Source: JADHUC01 sp964617665 (GTDB lineage Bacteria; Planctomycetota; Planctomycetia; Pirellulales; Pirellulaceae). From it: a stretch of DNA of 64,000 bases. Positions 41,275 to 50,231 of this stretch are shown here, one piece after another (position 1 is the stretch's first letter; each line of letters begins with the position of its first letter). The stretch covers positions 1 to 64,000 of the forward strand of contig CAZUAH010000008.1 in assembly GCA_964617665.1 (NCBI GenBank), read 5' to 3'. The position numbers and the translations under genes were made by a program. The notes beneath the pieces are model-generated. The model saw only the letters and a program-made list of their open reading frames with translations. It was not told where the DNA came from and did no database searches.

Positions 41275-42102
41275 CTATCGCGGCTTCTGCTTCAGCGCGT
41301 CCGCAAGGCATTTGAGTACGTGGGCAAACTCCTCGTGACCGGTGGTGGTGTCTCGGACTATGAGCAGATTCTTGAACGGCACGACCCGCCGAGCAGCGCG
41401 CATGACCGACCGAGCGTCCAGTATCTCAGCGTACTCCTCCTCGTCGGCGCCTTCGCCGCCCGGGTATGCTCCTCCGAATCCGCCGCCGTACGCATCATCG
41501 TCTCCACTCCCGTAGCCACCCATGTCCATATCGCCCATGCCCATCATACCACCATAACCCTGCGGCATTCCGGCGCGGGGCGTCGATACGCTACCCGGCT
41601 GTAGAGCCTGCATTAGTGGCATGGCGACGCTCTCGGCCATCTCGCCCTCGTCCAACAAGGCGGAGACGTTGTACACCTTCACGTGAGCGTGAGCGACGGC
41701 GCCTTCGGGCGTGGTGATCAGCAGCACCTCGTTGCGGATTTCGTAGGTCAGTTCCAGATCCTTGAGCATCAGGCGCAGCCCGGAACGCAAAGAAATAGCG
41801 GTTAGGTGCCGCGTGATGGGAACGTCGGTTCCGAGGCCCACGTCGTCCAGCGCATTTCTGTCGAGTTCAATGTTAATGCCGTGCATGTCCTTGAGAAACT
41901 CAATGACCTGCTCCAAGGGGGTCTCGATAAACTCAAGACGTGTGTCCTGGTCTAACACTTCGCAGATTTTCTGTTCGGCCGGTCCAGGCTTGGGCGTGAC
42001 CGACGGCCAGTCCTCGGCTGCGGCCGGGGCCGCGAGAAACGCAACGCTTGCCATCAGGGCCAGCAAAACAGAAAACGGATTAGCATTAGCAGAGTGGAAC
42101 AT
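41275..42102 (-). CDS. Exported protein with secretin/STN-like domain and Gly/Met-rich segment (275 aa)
   Basis: ATG 42102 follows GGGAG and opens a signal peptide (NPFSVLLALMASVAFLAAPA). Residues about 50-130 resemble the secretin/TonB short N-terminal domain (LEQVIEFLKDMHGINIELDR, LTAISLRSGLRLMLKDLELT, YEIRNEVLLITTPEGA). A low-complexity Gly/Met/Asp region (GYGGMMGMGDMDMGGYGSG) follows at about 175-225, then a second short beta region (SVMRAARRVVPFKNLLIVRD). Standalone STN proteins are frequent in planctomycetes. A role in an envelope complex is plausible but not shown. Confidence 0.7.
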   Translation of the reverse strand: MFHSANANPFSVLLALMASVAFLAAPAAAEDWPSVTPKPGPAEQKICEVLDQDTRLEFIETPLEQVIEFLKDMHGINIELDRNALDDVGLGTDVPITRHLTAISLRSGLRLMLKDLELTYEIRNEVLLITTPEGAVAHAHVKVYNVSALLDEGEMAESVAMPLMQALQPGSVSTPRAGMPQGYGGMMGMGDMDMGGYGSGDDDAYGGGFGGAYPGGEGADEEEYAEILDARSVMRAARRVVPFKNLLIVRDTTTGHEEFAHVLKCLADALKQKPR

Positions 42103-42408
42103 GACGAGAGTCTCCCACAAGATTTGAAAGGGCCTTGCCATCTTTAGCCTAAGCAACCGGCGGCGATTTGACAATCAGTATTCAGGCCGGTCCCATGAAA
42201 CGAGTGATCAGTGCCCAAAGTCCGGTAGAAAGTCAACTGTCGGTCTGACAGACATGGGACGTCGGCCAACCTGGTACACACGCCGCTCGGCGAGGCTTTT
42301 CCATGCGAAATTCTGTAGAATACGATAGCGGCAAGAGAATTGACGGCTTGTTGCCGATGGATGCAGCCTCAACAATCGGTGGAACCGCAGATCCAGAAAG
42401 GGAGCACA
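42103..42408. other. Divergent intergenic region, 306 bases
   Basis: It lies between the STN-like gene (minus) and the ligase gene (plus). AATTCTGTAGAATACGATAG near 42309 may include a -10 for the ligase, but no matched -35 was found. Nothing else is seen. Confidence 0.35.
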
Positions 42409-43722
42409 ATGCCCGATCTAGCAGATGGCGAAACGGTTGAAATGAAGGGTTCTGGTGCAAAGCCGTACGTGCTCAAGAACGTCGGCGGTGTTTATTCGTG
42501 TAGTTGTCCTGCTTGGCGAAACCAGTCTTTGCCAATCGAAAAGCGCACATGCAAGCATCTTCGCAAATTGCGTGGCGACGAAGCCGAGAAGTCGCGGATT
42601 GGTGGGGCGTTACCCACGAAATCGGCAAAAGCGAAGAAGGAGAGCGAAGGTCCTCCAATTCTATTGGCGCAGAAATGGGATAACGCGGAGGATTTGACCG
42701 ATTGGTGGATCAGTGAAAAGCTTGACGGTGTGCGGGCTTATTGGGATGGCAAGCAGTTCCTATCGCGGCAGGGCAATGTTTATCACGCCCCAGGCTGGTT
42801 TCTGGCCGGCATGCCCAATGTTCCATTGGATGGTGAATTGTGGCTCGACCGCAAGGCGTTCCAACGGACGGTCAGCATCGTCCGTCGGCAAGACAAGAGC
42901 GATCATTGGAAGGAAATACGCTTCCTGGTTTTCGATGCTCCGCAGCATAGCGGCGATTTTGAAACTCGGCTCGACTTTCTCGCTGATTGCCTGCCCAAGC
43001 GATCGAAGCAAACCATGTATGCGCAGGGCCACGATCACAAACGATGCACTGGGCTCGAACATTTGCGACAAGAATTGGCCAAGGTCGAGGCGATTGGCGG
43101 CGAGGGTCTGATGCTTCGGGAACCAGGATCGCAATACGAAGTGGGCCGCTCTTTCACCTTATTGAAGGTGAAGACCTTTCATGACGCCGAGGCCGTGGTG
43201 ATCGACCATCAAGCCGGCAAAGGCAAACACAAAGGCAAACTGGGGTCCTTGATCGTGCAGATGGACGACGGCACTGAATTCTCGGTGGGCACTGGCCTCT
43301 CCGATGCCGAGCGAGCATCGCCACCACCAGTGGGCAGCGTGGTCACGTTCCGTTACCAGGAGCTAACGGACGGGGGCGTTCCGCGGTTTCCTTCGTTTGT
43401 GCGCGTCCGCGAATTGGCTGAAGAGACGCGTGCCACCGATGCCAAGCAGACGGCGAAGTCGCGGCGGCCCGCGAAAGCGAAGAAAGGCCCCTCGTCACCC
43501 GAGAAAGGCGGCGTGCGACAATTCGAGTTGGTCGAGGGAAAATCAAACAAGTTCTGGGAGGTCGCTGTAGACGGTCTTGAAGTGGCCGTCCGCTACGGCC
43601 GCATTGGCAGCAACGGAACAACACAAACAAAGGAGTTCTCTGATGCCGATGCGGCCGAGGCTCACGCGGATAGGTTGATCAAGCAGAAGACCGCCAAGGG
43701 CTACATCGAGAAGTCTGACTGA
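42409..43722 (+). CDS. ATP-dependent DNA ligase with N-terminal SWIM zinc finger and C-terminal WGR domain (437 aa)
   Basis: AAAGGGAG precedes ATG 42409. Residues about 10-52 form a SWIM finger (C31-S-C33 ... C48-K-H50 in YSCSCPAW and RTCKHLRK). The ligase core begins near 85: the nucleotidyl-transferase motif I is ISEKLDGVRA with Lys104, SRQGN and PLDGELW follow as motifs Ia/III, GGEGLMLREPGS as IV and LLKVKTFHDAEAVV as V. An OB-fold spans about 265-345 (GKLGSLIVQMDDGTEFSVG). After a Lys/Ser/Pro linker a WGR domain ends the protein (QFELVEGKSNKFWEVAVDG, VRYGRIGSNGTTQTKEF). WGR and SWIM modules bind nucleic acid ends or zinc, so a repair ligase for particular DNA or RNA ends is likely. It stands alone. 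Confidence 0.88.
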   Translation: MPDLADGETVEMKGSGAKPYVLKNVGGVYSCSCPAWRNQSLPIEKRTCKHLRKLRGDEAEKSRIGGALPTKSAKAKKESEGPPILLAQKWDNAEDLTDWWISEKLDGVRAYWDGKQFLSRQGNVYHAPGWFLAGMPNVPLDGELWLDRKAFQRTVSIVRRQDKSDHWKEIRFLVFDAPQHSGDFETRLDFLADCLPKRSKQTMYAQGHDHKRCTGLEHLRQELAKVEAIGGEGLMLREPGSQYEVGRSFTLLKVKTFHDAEAVVIDHQAGKGKHKGKLGSLIVQMDDGTEFSVGTGLSDAERASPPPVGSVVTFRYQELTDGGVPRFPSFVRVRELAEETRATDAKQTAKSRRPAKAKKGPSSPEKGGVRQFELVEGKSNKFWEVAVDGLEVAVRYGRIGSNGTTQTKEFSDADAAEAHADRLIKQKTAKGYIEKSD

Positions 43723-43898
43723 ATGTGGTGACGTCATCACTCGAGACAAGACAATAGGCACGACCCTGGCCAACCGACGGGATGTGCGCTGCCACAGTCC
43801 GTCCGTCGCACCCACGTTCAGATTGCGTTAGACTGAAAAGGGATAACCTATTCACCACGGCGTATCGACCAGGACCTTTAGCAGGCAAGAGCCACACG

Positions 43899-44171
43899 AT
43901 GACGCGTGACGATTCGCAACGAAGTGTATCAACATTGCTATGGTTGGTACTGGTTGGCGCTGGGAGCCTGTTGACAGGGCTTGGCTTTGCGATTGTGGGG
44001 CTGATTGTGGGTGCGGCCATCGGTGGCAACTACGCTGTTGATTTTCGGTTCGCGGGGAACAGAGGTTACGAGGCCACAGGCCTTCTTGGCGCCATCATCG
44101 GATTTCCTGTCGGCGTGATTATTGGCGCTTCCATCGGCTCCGTTGTTGTTCGACTTTGCAGACGTACGTGA
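43899..44171 (+). CDS. Small glycine-rich membrane protein (90 aa)
   Basis: Two hydrophobic glycine-zipper helices (LVLVGAGSLLTGLGFAIVGL and LGAIIGFPVGVIIGASIGSV) are linked by a short loop NYAVDFRFAGNRGY. ATG 43899 is chosen over an upstream start that would add 39 non-hydrophobic residues. Tail sequence LCRRT is basic. No family is recognised. Confidence is limited by the weak ribosome binding site. Confidence 0.5.
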   Translation: MTRDDSQRSVSTLLWLVLVGAGSLLTGLGFAIVGLIVGAAIGGNYAVDFRFAGNRGYEATGLLGAIIGFPVGVIIGASIGSVVVRLCRRT

Positions 44172-44229
44172 CGTGAATCGGTGTGGACTTTGCCTGGGCA
44201 CACTACAAGATCATGAAAGGAGACTGAAG

Positions 44230-45540
44230 ATGGACCGACGAGTATTCTTGCAGGGCGCTGCGGTAGCCGGTCTTTCCGCGACGGCCGCGCGCGGTGCCGA
44301 GCGTTCCGCGAACGACCGCATTTCCGTTTGCGTTATGGGGGTGCGTGGGCGTGGGGGCGGCTTGCTTAGCACATTCGCGTCGTTGCCCGATGTCGACGTC
44401 ACCTACGTTTGCGATATCGATGAATCCGTCCTTCACGGGCGAGCCAAGAGCGTAGCGGACAAGACCGGTCGTCAACCGCAAGCGGTCAAGGACTACCGGA
44501 AAGCGCTGGACGACAAAGATGTGGACGCCCTGGTGATCGGCACACCCGACCACTGGCACGCCCTTCCAACGATTCATGCTTGCCAGGCCGAAAAAGACGT
44601 TTACGTCGAGAAACCTGACGGGCACAACATCATCGAGGGACAAACGATGGTGGCAGCGGCAAAGAAGTACAGTCGCGTCGTGCAGTTGGGCACACAAGGC
44701 CGCAGCGGCGAGATGCAACGTGCCGCTATGGAACACATCGCTGCCGGCAACATTGGCAAGGTGCGGTTTGCCAAGGCCTGGGAAAGCTCGCGACAGGGCA
44801 ATATTGGTCATCCGCCGGACAGTGATCCGCCACAAGGCGTCGACTACGATTGGTGGCTTGGCCCGGCTCCCAAACGACGCTTCAACGTTCGTCGATATCA
44901 CGGCAGTTGGCGGTGGTTCTTCGACTACGGCACAGGCGACCTTGGAAACGATGGCGTCCATCTGCTGGACTTTGCCCGATGGGGACTGCAGACGGCTGTG
45001 ACCGCGGAAGGCAAAGAAATATCGAATATCCCGCGAGCCGTCTCGGCTTATGGCGGCAAACACTATTTCGACGACGCACAAGAGTGGCCTGATACGCTGA
45101 TGGTCACCTACGACTTCGCGGGCTACGTACTCACATACGAACTGAGGATCTGGACACCGTACCCCATGCACGGCGAAGCGGAAGGTGCAGCGATCTACGG
45201 CGATAGCGGGTACGTGACGTTGAGTCACAACCGTTGGCGGGCTTTCGATAGCAAAGGCAAATTGTTGACGGAAGAGACCGGCGGCATGAACAACGTTGGC
45301 CACGCCCAGAACTTCATTGATTGCATGCGCTCTCGTGAACGCCCGGTCGCTGACCTAGAAACCGTCGGACATCCATCAAGTCTGCTTTGCCATCTCGGCA
45401 ATGCAGCTTGGCGGGCAGGCCGCGCGCTGCAGTTCGACCAGGAGCAGTACAAGTTCGTCGGGGATGAGGGCGCCAACCAGTACCTCACCCGCCCCGAGTA
45501 TCGCGAGCCGTGGGTGCTGCCCGCGATTTCCGATCTGTGA
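44230..45540 (+). CDS. Gfo/Idh/MocA-family oxidoreductase with TAT-like signal (436 aa)
   Basis: AAGGAGA precedes ATG 44230. The N-terminus MDRRVFLQGAAVAGLSATAA is a TAT-type signal with a modified RR motif. The Rossmann part follows: ISVCVMGVRGRGGGLLSTFA (dinucleotide loop), DALVIGTPDHWHALPTIHAC and EKDVYVEKPDGHNI with the catalytic-lysine motif EKP. The C-terminal part has DYDWWLGPAPKRRFNVRRYH and RWFFDYGTGDLGNDGVHLLD, the hallmark of the large planctomycete branch that oxidises sugars or cyclitols at C3. Together with DUF1080 proteins it fits a keto-sugar pathway in the cell envelope. The gene is monocistronic or may continue into the lipoprotein gene 86 bases on. Confidence 0.92.
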   Translation: MDRRVFLQGAAVAGLSATAARGAERSANDRISVCVMGVRGRGGGLLSTFASLPDVDVTYVCDIDESVLHGRAKSVADKTGRQPQAVKDYRKALDDKDVDALVIGTPDHWHALPTIHACQAEKDVYVEKPDGHNIIEGQTMVAAAKKYSRVVQLGTQGRSGEMQRAAMEHIAAGNIGKVRFAKAWESSRQGNIGHPPDSDPPQGVDYDWWLGPAPKRRFNVRRYHGSWRWFFDYGTGDLGNDGVHLLDFARWGLQTAVTAEGKEISNIPRAVSAYGGKHYFDDAQEWPDTLMVTYDFAGYVLTYELRIWTPYPMHGEAEGAAIYGDSGYVTLSHNRWRAFDSKGKLLTEETGGMNNVGHAQNFIDCMRSRERPVADLETVGHPSSLLCHLGNAAWRAGRALQFDQEQYKFVGDEGANQYLTRPEYREPWVLPAISDL

Positions 45541-45626
45541 TTTTGACGGCGTGTAATCCGCTTGAACGAATCCTTTGGTCAAGTATGCAGGCATCTGCGA
45601 TGTTTCTGCGAGGAGTTGCAGCGCAT

Positions 45627-45941
45627 ATGGAATTCGCGTCAAATCGATCGGCAATACAAGTGTTGATTGCGGCCGTGCTGGTTGGCATGTTAGGCTGCGG
45701 CGAGGAGCCCGCTCCGGTCGATGAGACGCCTTTTCGGCAGGCCATCGACGAGTATCTGGACAGCAACAACATGGCGTTGGCGATCAAGGCAATCAAAGAG
45801 GGGCCGACGATCAGCGGGGACAACGCCCAATTGTCGGCTTCGCTGGTACATCAAGAACTGGGCGGCCCAAGTGTCATTTGGTCATTCCACTTCGAGCGAG
45901 GCCAGAACGGCAAATGGTCCGTCGTCCGTCACGAGGACTGA
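45627..45941 (+). CDS. Small predicted lipoprotein (104 aa)
   Basis: ATG 45627 follows AGGAG at 11 bases and starts a short signal ending in the lipobox VGMLGC (RSAIQVLIAAVLVGMLGC). The mature part (EEPAPVDETPFRQAIDEYLD, WSFHFERGQNGKWSVVRHED) has no known domain. The HEAT-repeat gene begins three bases after its stop, so the two are probably co-translated. Confidence 0.65.
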   Translation: MEFASNRSAIQVLIAAVLVGMLGCGEEPAPVDETPFRQAIDEYLDSNNMALAIKAIKEGPTISGDNAQLSASLVHQELGGPSVIWSFHFERGQNGKWSVVRHED

Positions 45942-45943
45942 AT

Positions 45944-46468
45944 GTGGGTTCGGTAGATATAGCAGAATTGGCTGTGCGACTAGATTCGCCGGATGTCGAC
46001 CAACGAATTGCCGCGGCCGAAGCGCTCTCGCGTCTGGGCGAAAAAGCTCGGCCCGCGGCCCTCTCACTTGTGCGAGCTATGGGCGACGAAGACGAGGAGA
46101 CGCGTGAGTGGGCCAACTCGGCGCTCGAAGGACTTGGGCCGCCTGATTCCACAGACGCCGAGCCGTTGGCAGGTCTGTTGGGCGATCGGAGTTCAGATGT
46201 TGGATATTGGGCAGCGACCTTGCTCGGCCGACTCGGGAGCGAAGCAGCCAAGTCCGTACCGCAACTGGCAGCCATTGTGGATTCGGAACTGGCCCTGGAA
46301 GTCCGACGACGTGCGGTATGGTCCTTGGGGAAGATCGGACGTCCGGCCATATCTGCCATAGATACACTGCGCAATGCTGCGGGTAGCGATGATGCCCGTC
46401 TGGCTCGGCTTGCCAATGCCTCGCTGAGCCAAATTGTCGGCGGCGGAGCGGAGGGTGACGAGCCTTAA
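45944..46468 (+). CDS. HEAT-repeat protein (174 aa)
   Basis: The start is GTG 45944, two bases after the preceding stop and eight after GAGG. Four PBS-lyase-type HEAT repeats are visible: VDQRIAAAEALSRLGEKARP, TREWANSALEGLGPPDSTDA, VGYWAATLLGRLGSEAAKSV and LEVRRRAVWSLGKIGRPAIS. No signal peptide. Such proteins are protein-binding scaffolds; the partner may be the lipoprotein encoded just upstream, although one is predicted outside and the other inside the cell. Confidence 0.75.
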   Translation: MGSVDIAELAVRLDSPDVDQRIAAAEALSRLGEKARPAALSLVRAMGDEDEETREWANSALEGLGPPDSTDAEPLAGLLGDRSSDVGYWAATLLGRLGSEAAKSVPQLAAIVDSELALEVRRRAVWSLGKIGRPAISAIDTLRNAAGSDDARLARLANASLSQIVGGGAEGDEP

Positions 46469-46760
46469 ACTGATCACGTCCAAAGTCTGCCCCGCCTCGC
46501 ACCGCAGCCGAACATCCGCTTTCGTGGGGGCACACTACCTGAGAATCGTGCTGTGACGACCATAGCGTAGAAAGTGGTTCTTCCCCCAATTGATATGTTC
46601 TGCACCGGTTTTTCCGGTGGCCATATTGGGTGCATTATTGTGCAAATCGGAATATTCGTAACCGTCGATTCCAAGCGATGTCCCACCGTTTTTTTCGCCG
46701 ATGTTCTCCAGAGTCACAGGGATATGACACCTTGCTCAATCACGAAGGAAGATACGCCGC

Positions 46761-47963
46761 ATGGGAACGACAACACTCCTCCTCGCAATCAGCTTTCTCA
46801 CGCCAAGCCACACGCTCACCACTGGCGAAGTCGAAGAACTAAACTCGACGTTTCAATCGATGTGGGGAACCGAGCTCGTCTGGAGGTTTGACGACCTGCC
46901 CACGAAGGGTAACACTCCCAAGCACAGGGTTCCGTATTCGGGGTACTACTATCCAGACAGAGAGGGTGGCACGGCGTACGCTCTTCGCAAGTACGATCAG
47001 GCGTTTAACCGTGGAAGACCGGCGGCCTCGTCACACGAAAGGTGGGATACAACTTCATTCAAGGAACGCATTCCCGGTTTGTTGGGCGCATTGGGTCTTA
47101 AGGAGACTCCTGATTGGTACGGCCACTGCAACGGCTGGGCCTCTGCGGCCATTCGCCACGCCGAGCCTCGATCAAGTGTCACTCACAATGGCGTAACCTT
47201 CTCGCCATCCGACATCAAGGCATTACTTGCGGAAATCTACGTCTACAACCAGCACATCATGCTGGGCGGAGCAAACGAGGAACCGATCACCGCCGCGGAA
47301 TTACACGTGATCCTTACGAACTGGCTTGGACGTAAGAAGCATCCGCTTGGTATGGAAGTCGACCCGAGCGAAGAGAAATGGAACTATCCCCTCTTTGCCT
47401 ATTCCGCGGCGTTTGCCAAGCATTCGGAACGACGCGTCGAAGTGAACATGAACGTCGCCTACGCCGAGAACAGCGGTCGAGAGTGGGATGAGAGCCCGAA
47501 GATCAAAGAGATCAAGTTCTTCCACTATTTGCTGGACTTGAACGAGAAGGGCGAGATCGTCCGCGGGAGGTTCTACAGAGACAGCGACAAGATTGACATG
47601 CTATGGGTCCCCCTTCGCCCCAAGGCCTCCGGCACGGAAGGAAACGAACGGGGAAATCCTTATGTGAACGTTGACACAGTACTCGCGATCTGGCGAGCGT
47701 CCGTTCCCGAAGATATTCGCCGACGGTGGGTCAACATCGACCCGATCGCCGAGGATGACTTCTCCGGAGACCCCGTCTACGACGAAACAGACAGCCCGGT
47801 TGTTGCGCAGGAGGAAGCGGAGGACGTGACACCAGAACCAAGCCGACCCTCTGAGATGTCCTCCGGATCAGAGCCATTCTCGGTGACTGAGGTGGCCGAA
47901 GACCCAGTAGACGAGTTCTTGGATCTGGTGAAAGACCAACCGGCTGACGCGGAATCGGAATAG
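46761..47963 (+). CDS. Transglutaminase-elicitor-like protein (400 aa)
   Basis: After a weakly hydrophobic N-terminus (MGTTTLLLAISFLTPSHTLT) the key motif is DWYGHCNGWASAAIRHAEP at about residue 117. It resembles the Cys-containing GHCNGWA block of the TGase-elicitor (GP42/M81-like) family, in which the Cys would be the nucleophile of a transglutaminase-like triad. Later His and Asp candidates are KFFHYLLDLNEKGE and VNVDTVLAIW. The C-terminal 60 residues are acidic and low-complexity (EDVTPEPSRPSEMSSGSEP). A secreted cross-linking or peptidase role is inferred. Assignment depends on one motif, hence moderate confidence. Confidence 0.55.
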   Translation: MGTTTLLLAISFLTPSHTLTTGEVEELNSTFQSMWGTELVWRFDDLPTKGNTPKHRVPYSGYYYPDREGGTAYALRKYDQAFNRGRPAASSHERWDTTSFKERIPGLLGALGLKETPDWYGHCNGWASAAIRHAEPRSSVTHNGVTFSPSDIKALLAEIYVYNQHIMLGGANEEPITAAELHVILTNWLGRKKHPLGMEVDPSEEKWNYPLFAYSAAFAKHSERRVEVNMNVAYAENSGREWDESPKIKEIKFFHYLLDLNEKGEIVRGRFYRDSDKIDMLWVPLRPKASGTEGNERGNPYVNVDTVLAIWRASVPEDIRRRWVNIDPIAEDDFSGDPVYDETDSPVVAQEEAEDVTPEPSRPSEMSSGSEPFSVTEVAEDPVDEFLDLVKDQPADAESE

Positions 47964-48302
47964 AGCCAGCTAGACGCTCCCATGCACTGACACGGCCAGC
48001 ATCCCGGACGTCGCCGATCCTGTGCCGCTGCCACGACAAATGGACCTGTATGCACTCTGGCGATAGCCCTATTTCCTTTGTCTTTGGGTGTTTCAGACAC
48101 AGCTAGGCACCCTTTCGACAGCTTGATGGAATTCTCGTGGCGCGGTTCGTTAAGTGCGACCAGCAGACTGCGGTACTGTCTAGCGCAGGCCATGAAGGGC
48201 TTTACCTCTTGACCTGCAGCAAACTGCTGAGGCCGACCCCAACGTGGCATAGTGTGAATTCTGATTGGCGGCGTTTCGGGTCGATTTCAAGGACGACGAA
48301 AG

Positions 48303-48485
48303 ATGAGCCCACTACAACTGAGCGTATACGCGCAGGTTGAGCGACAATTCCAATTGGAGGCGGTTAGGCACGCACTTCGAACAATTCAGCGTCAACGCAG
48401 CGAACCTGATCCTCCAGAAGGCATTAACCAGTTTCGTTGGCGAGCGATGCTGAAGCATGCTGCAAGGCGCGAGACAGCATGCTGA
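48303..48485 (+). CDS. Doubtful small ORF (60 aa)
   Basis: A 60-residue basic frame (VYAQVERQFQLEAVRHALRT, EGINQFRWRAMLKHAARRET) follows GGACGACGAAAG, not a strong ribosome site. There is no domain. It may be real but could be chance. Confidence 0.2.
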   Translation: MSPLQLSVYAQVERQFQLEAVRHALRTIQRQRSEPDPPEGINQFRWRAMLKHAARRETAC

Positions 48486-48559
48486 CCACTGGCCCAATTG
48501 ACCGAAACACAAGAGCGATCTTCTCTATCGGCGGCTGGCTGGACGTATTCCTTGCCGCT

Positions 48560-48754
48560 CTACTTCGGCACGTCGAATAGCCGGCGCGAATCATCATCCG
48601 CAAGTTCTAATTCACGAAGTTGGTCTCGAATTCGTGGCCGATCCAGTCGCACTCGATACACGGCCAGCGCGTTGATAAGCAGTCCGCCGGCCACGCGCTC
48701 GGCGGCCTCATACGCAACGCTGTGCAGGATGTTTGTGACGTTCGGTGACGACAT
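48560..48754 (-). CDS. Possible small protein (64 aa)
   Basis: The translation (LHSVAYEAAERVAGGLLINA, RPRIRDQLRELELADDDSRR) has protein-like helices and codons typical of the neighbours. No Shine-Dalgarno precedes ATG 48754, and no family is recognised. It may be a gene fragment. Confidence 0.35.
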   Translation of the reverse strand: MSSPNVTNILHSVAYEAAERVAGGLLINALAVYRVRLDRPRIRDQLRELELADDDSRRLFDVPK

Positions 48755-49040
48755 TGCGACACGAAATCGGACAGCTGAATGTATTGAGAAAAGACTCTGA
48801 TATTTAGATATGCCACAACGTCAGGTCGCAATTCAACACATGGCGCGCCTCGCACAGCTAATTCGGGACAATTACTTCTTATGCGTGTCCAGTTGAATCG
48901 CCTTGGGAAGATCTGCGCGTTGGCGCGACTTGCTGCAGAGCCGGCTTGTACTTCCCGATCCGCGAATTCAGCATACCCAGTGCAGAGGTCATAGCGAGCT
49001 GAGTCGACACTTGGCGCAGACAAGCCAAGGAAGCAACCGC

Positions 49041-50084
49041 TCATGCGGTTGCGACTGATTCCAGAGGATATTGGCCAAACTCCTTCACCGCCTCGACCAT
49101 TGCTACCAAGTTGCTGGGCTGACACGAGGAGTGAAAACTGTTTGAGGACGAGACGATGTAGCCTCCCCCTTGCCCCGCGTCCGCGATCGCTTGACGCACC
49201 GCCTGCCGCACTTCCTCGGCAGTGCCATGAGGCAGTAATCGGCCGCAGTCGATATTGCCCATCAGACATACCTTATCGCCGACCAACTGCTTGACCTTCT
49301 TCAGGTCCATACCGGCGAGCGGCTCGATTGGATTCAGTGCGTCGGGCCCAGCCGCAACAATCATATCCATGATCGCGTAGATGTTGCCGTCCGTATGCTT
49401 GACGCAGAAAGCCCCTTCCTCGTGGATCATGTCGATCATCTTCTTCAACCGAGGCTGAATGAAATGCGCGAATGTGGCAGGGCTCATCATCGGACCGATG
49501 TTACTGGCGTAATCGTCACCGAGAATGATCACTTCGGCGCCGGTGCGGATCGCTCGGCGAACGATCGCCATATTGCATTCGAGCACCTTGTCCATGGTGA
49601 CTTCGACCGTTTCAGGCTCCGCCAGGAAGTTCATCAGGATCGAGTCGATACCCATCAAGTACGCCGCCCACATGAACGCCGCCCGATGGTGGAAACAGAT
49701 TGCTCGTTTTCCCTTATATCGTGCAACCAGATCGGCGAGCGGTCCCAGACGATTCGGAGTGTCGGACGGTGGCGGCGTGTACGCACGTGCCTCGGCAAGC
49801 GTTGTGATAGGACCGCGAACGGGATGCGCGACGACCTCCGCGTTCGCAATATAAGTGACACCCCATTCGTCCACATAGGAACTATCAGGGTTTTCGCGCA
49901 CCTTCTCGAATCGTGCTCCGCAACCTACGCTGTCCATGCCCAGGCGGTCCATGCAATCCGCCACGTCACGGCATCCTGGGACCGCGCCTCGAACAACCTT
50001 GTCGTCAACAACAAACTCGACGACCGGAACACGATCTGGCTGCTCCAAACGCAATGCGGCGTGGACACGTTCAGTAGAGTTCAT
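49041..50084 (-). CDS. Uroporphyrinogen decarboxylase-like (URO-D/MtaA) methyltransferase family protein (347 aa)
   Basis: The protein opens MNSTERVHAALRLEQPDRVP, the start of the URO-D/MtaA-like branch, and continues with GAEVIILGDDYASNIGPMMS, EEGAFCVKHTDGNIYAIMDM, NPIEPLAGMDLKKVKQLVGD and LMGNIDCGRLLPHGTAEEV. These match corrinoid methyltransferase-type members, with H-T-D-G-N and a later Cys/His for zinc, rather than HemE, which lacks HTDGN. The substrate is unknown. Members in planctomycetes are usually monocistronic. It is normal in length. The 147-base gap upstream contains the repeat at 50145. Confidence 0.85.
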   Translation of the reverse strand: MNSTERVHAALRLEQPDRVPVVEFVVDDKVVRGAVPGCRDVADCMDRLGMDSVGCGARFEKVRENPDSSYVDEWGVTYIANAEVVAHPVRGPITTLAEARAYTPPPSDTPNRLGPLADLVARYKGKRAICFHHRAAFMWAAYLMGIDSILMNFLAEPETVEVTMDKVLECNMAIVRRAIRTGAEVIILGDDYASNIGPMMSPATFAHFIQPRLKKMIDMIHEEGAFCVKHTDGNIYAIMDMIVAAGPDALNPIEPLAGMDLKKVKQLVGDKVCLMGNIDCGRLLPHGTAEEVRQAVRQAIADAGQGGGYIVSSSNSFHSSCQPSNLVAMVEAVKEFGQYPLESVATA

Positions 50085-50144
50085 CTTTCGCCCCTTCGTC
50101 GCTGCCTGAGCTTTGTCAAGTCTTAGATTTAGGGTTTGCGTTCT

Positions 50145-50212
50145 CGTGGCGCAAGCTTCCAGCTTGCGATGAATGAGGTGGAGGCTTTGGCAAGCAGGAT
50201 GCTTACCCCACG
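50145..50212. repeat. 68-bp composite hairpin repeat (CGTGG ... CCACG ends)
   Basis: CGCAAGCT-TCC-AGCTTGCG (50150-50168) is a perfect 8-bp hairpin. A second hairpin AAGC-AGGAT-GCTT lies at about 50192-50204. The element is bounded by CGTGG at 50145 and CCACG at 50208. Sequences with CGCAAGCTTCCAGCTTGCG and GGCAAGCAGGATGCTTAC occur repeatedly in planctomycete intergenic DNA as far as I recall, so this is probably a dispersed miniature repeat. Confidence 0.65.
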
Positions 50213-50231
50213 TTTTGGAATTGACAAAACA

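Larger units (their letters stand above)
47964..49040. other. Gene-poor 1.1-kb stretch with two doubtful small ORFs
   Basis: No ORF of family quality lies here. Two small frames, 48303-48485 (plus) and 48560-48754 (minus), are listed separately with low confidence. There is no clear terminator or tRNA-like cloverleaf by eye. The composition is similar to the rest of the window. It could be decayed coding DNA between the transglutaminase-like and URO-D genes. Confidence 0.4.

Noticed and set aside
41466..41560. Short tandem-like sequence in the STN-type gene as a DNA repeat
   Set aside because: It encodes a low-complexity Gly/Met/Asp stretch in frame and has no fixed repeat unit.
46600..46625. 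Hairpin CACCGG-TTTTT-CCGGTG as a terminator
   Set aside because: The T residues are in the loop, and no T-run follows on either strand.
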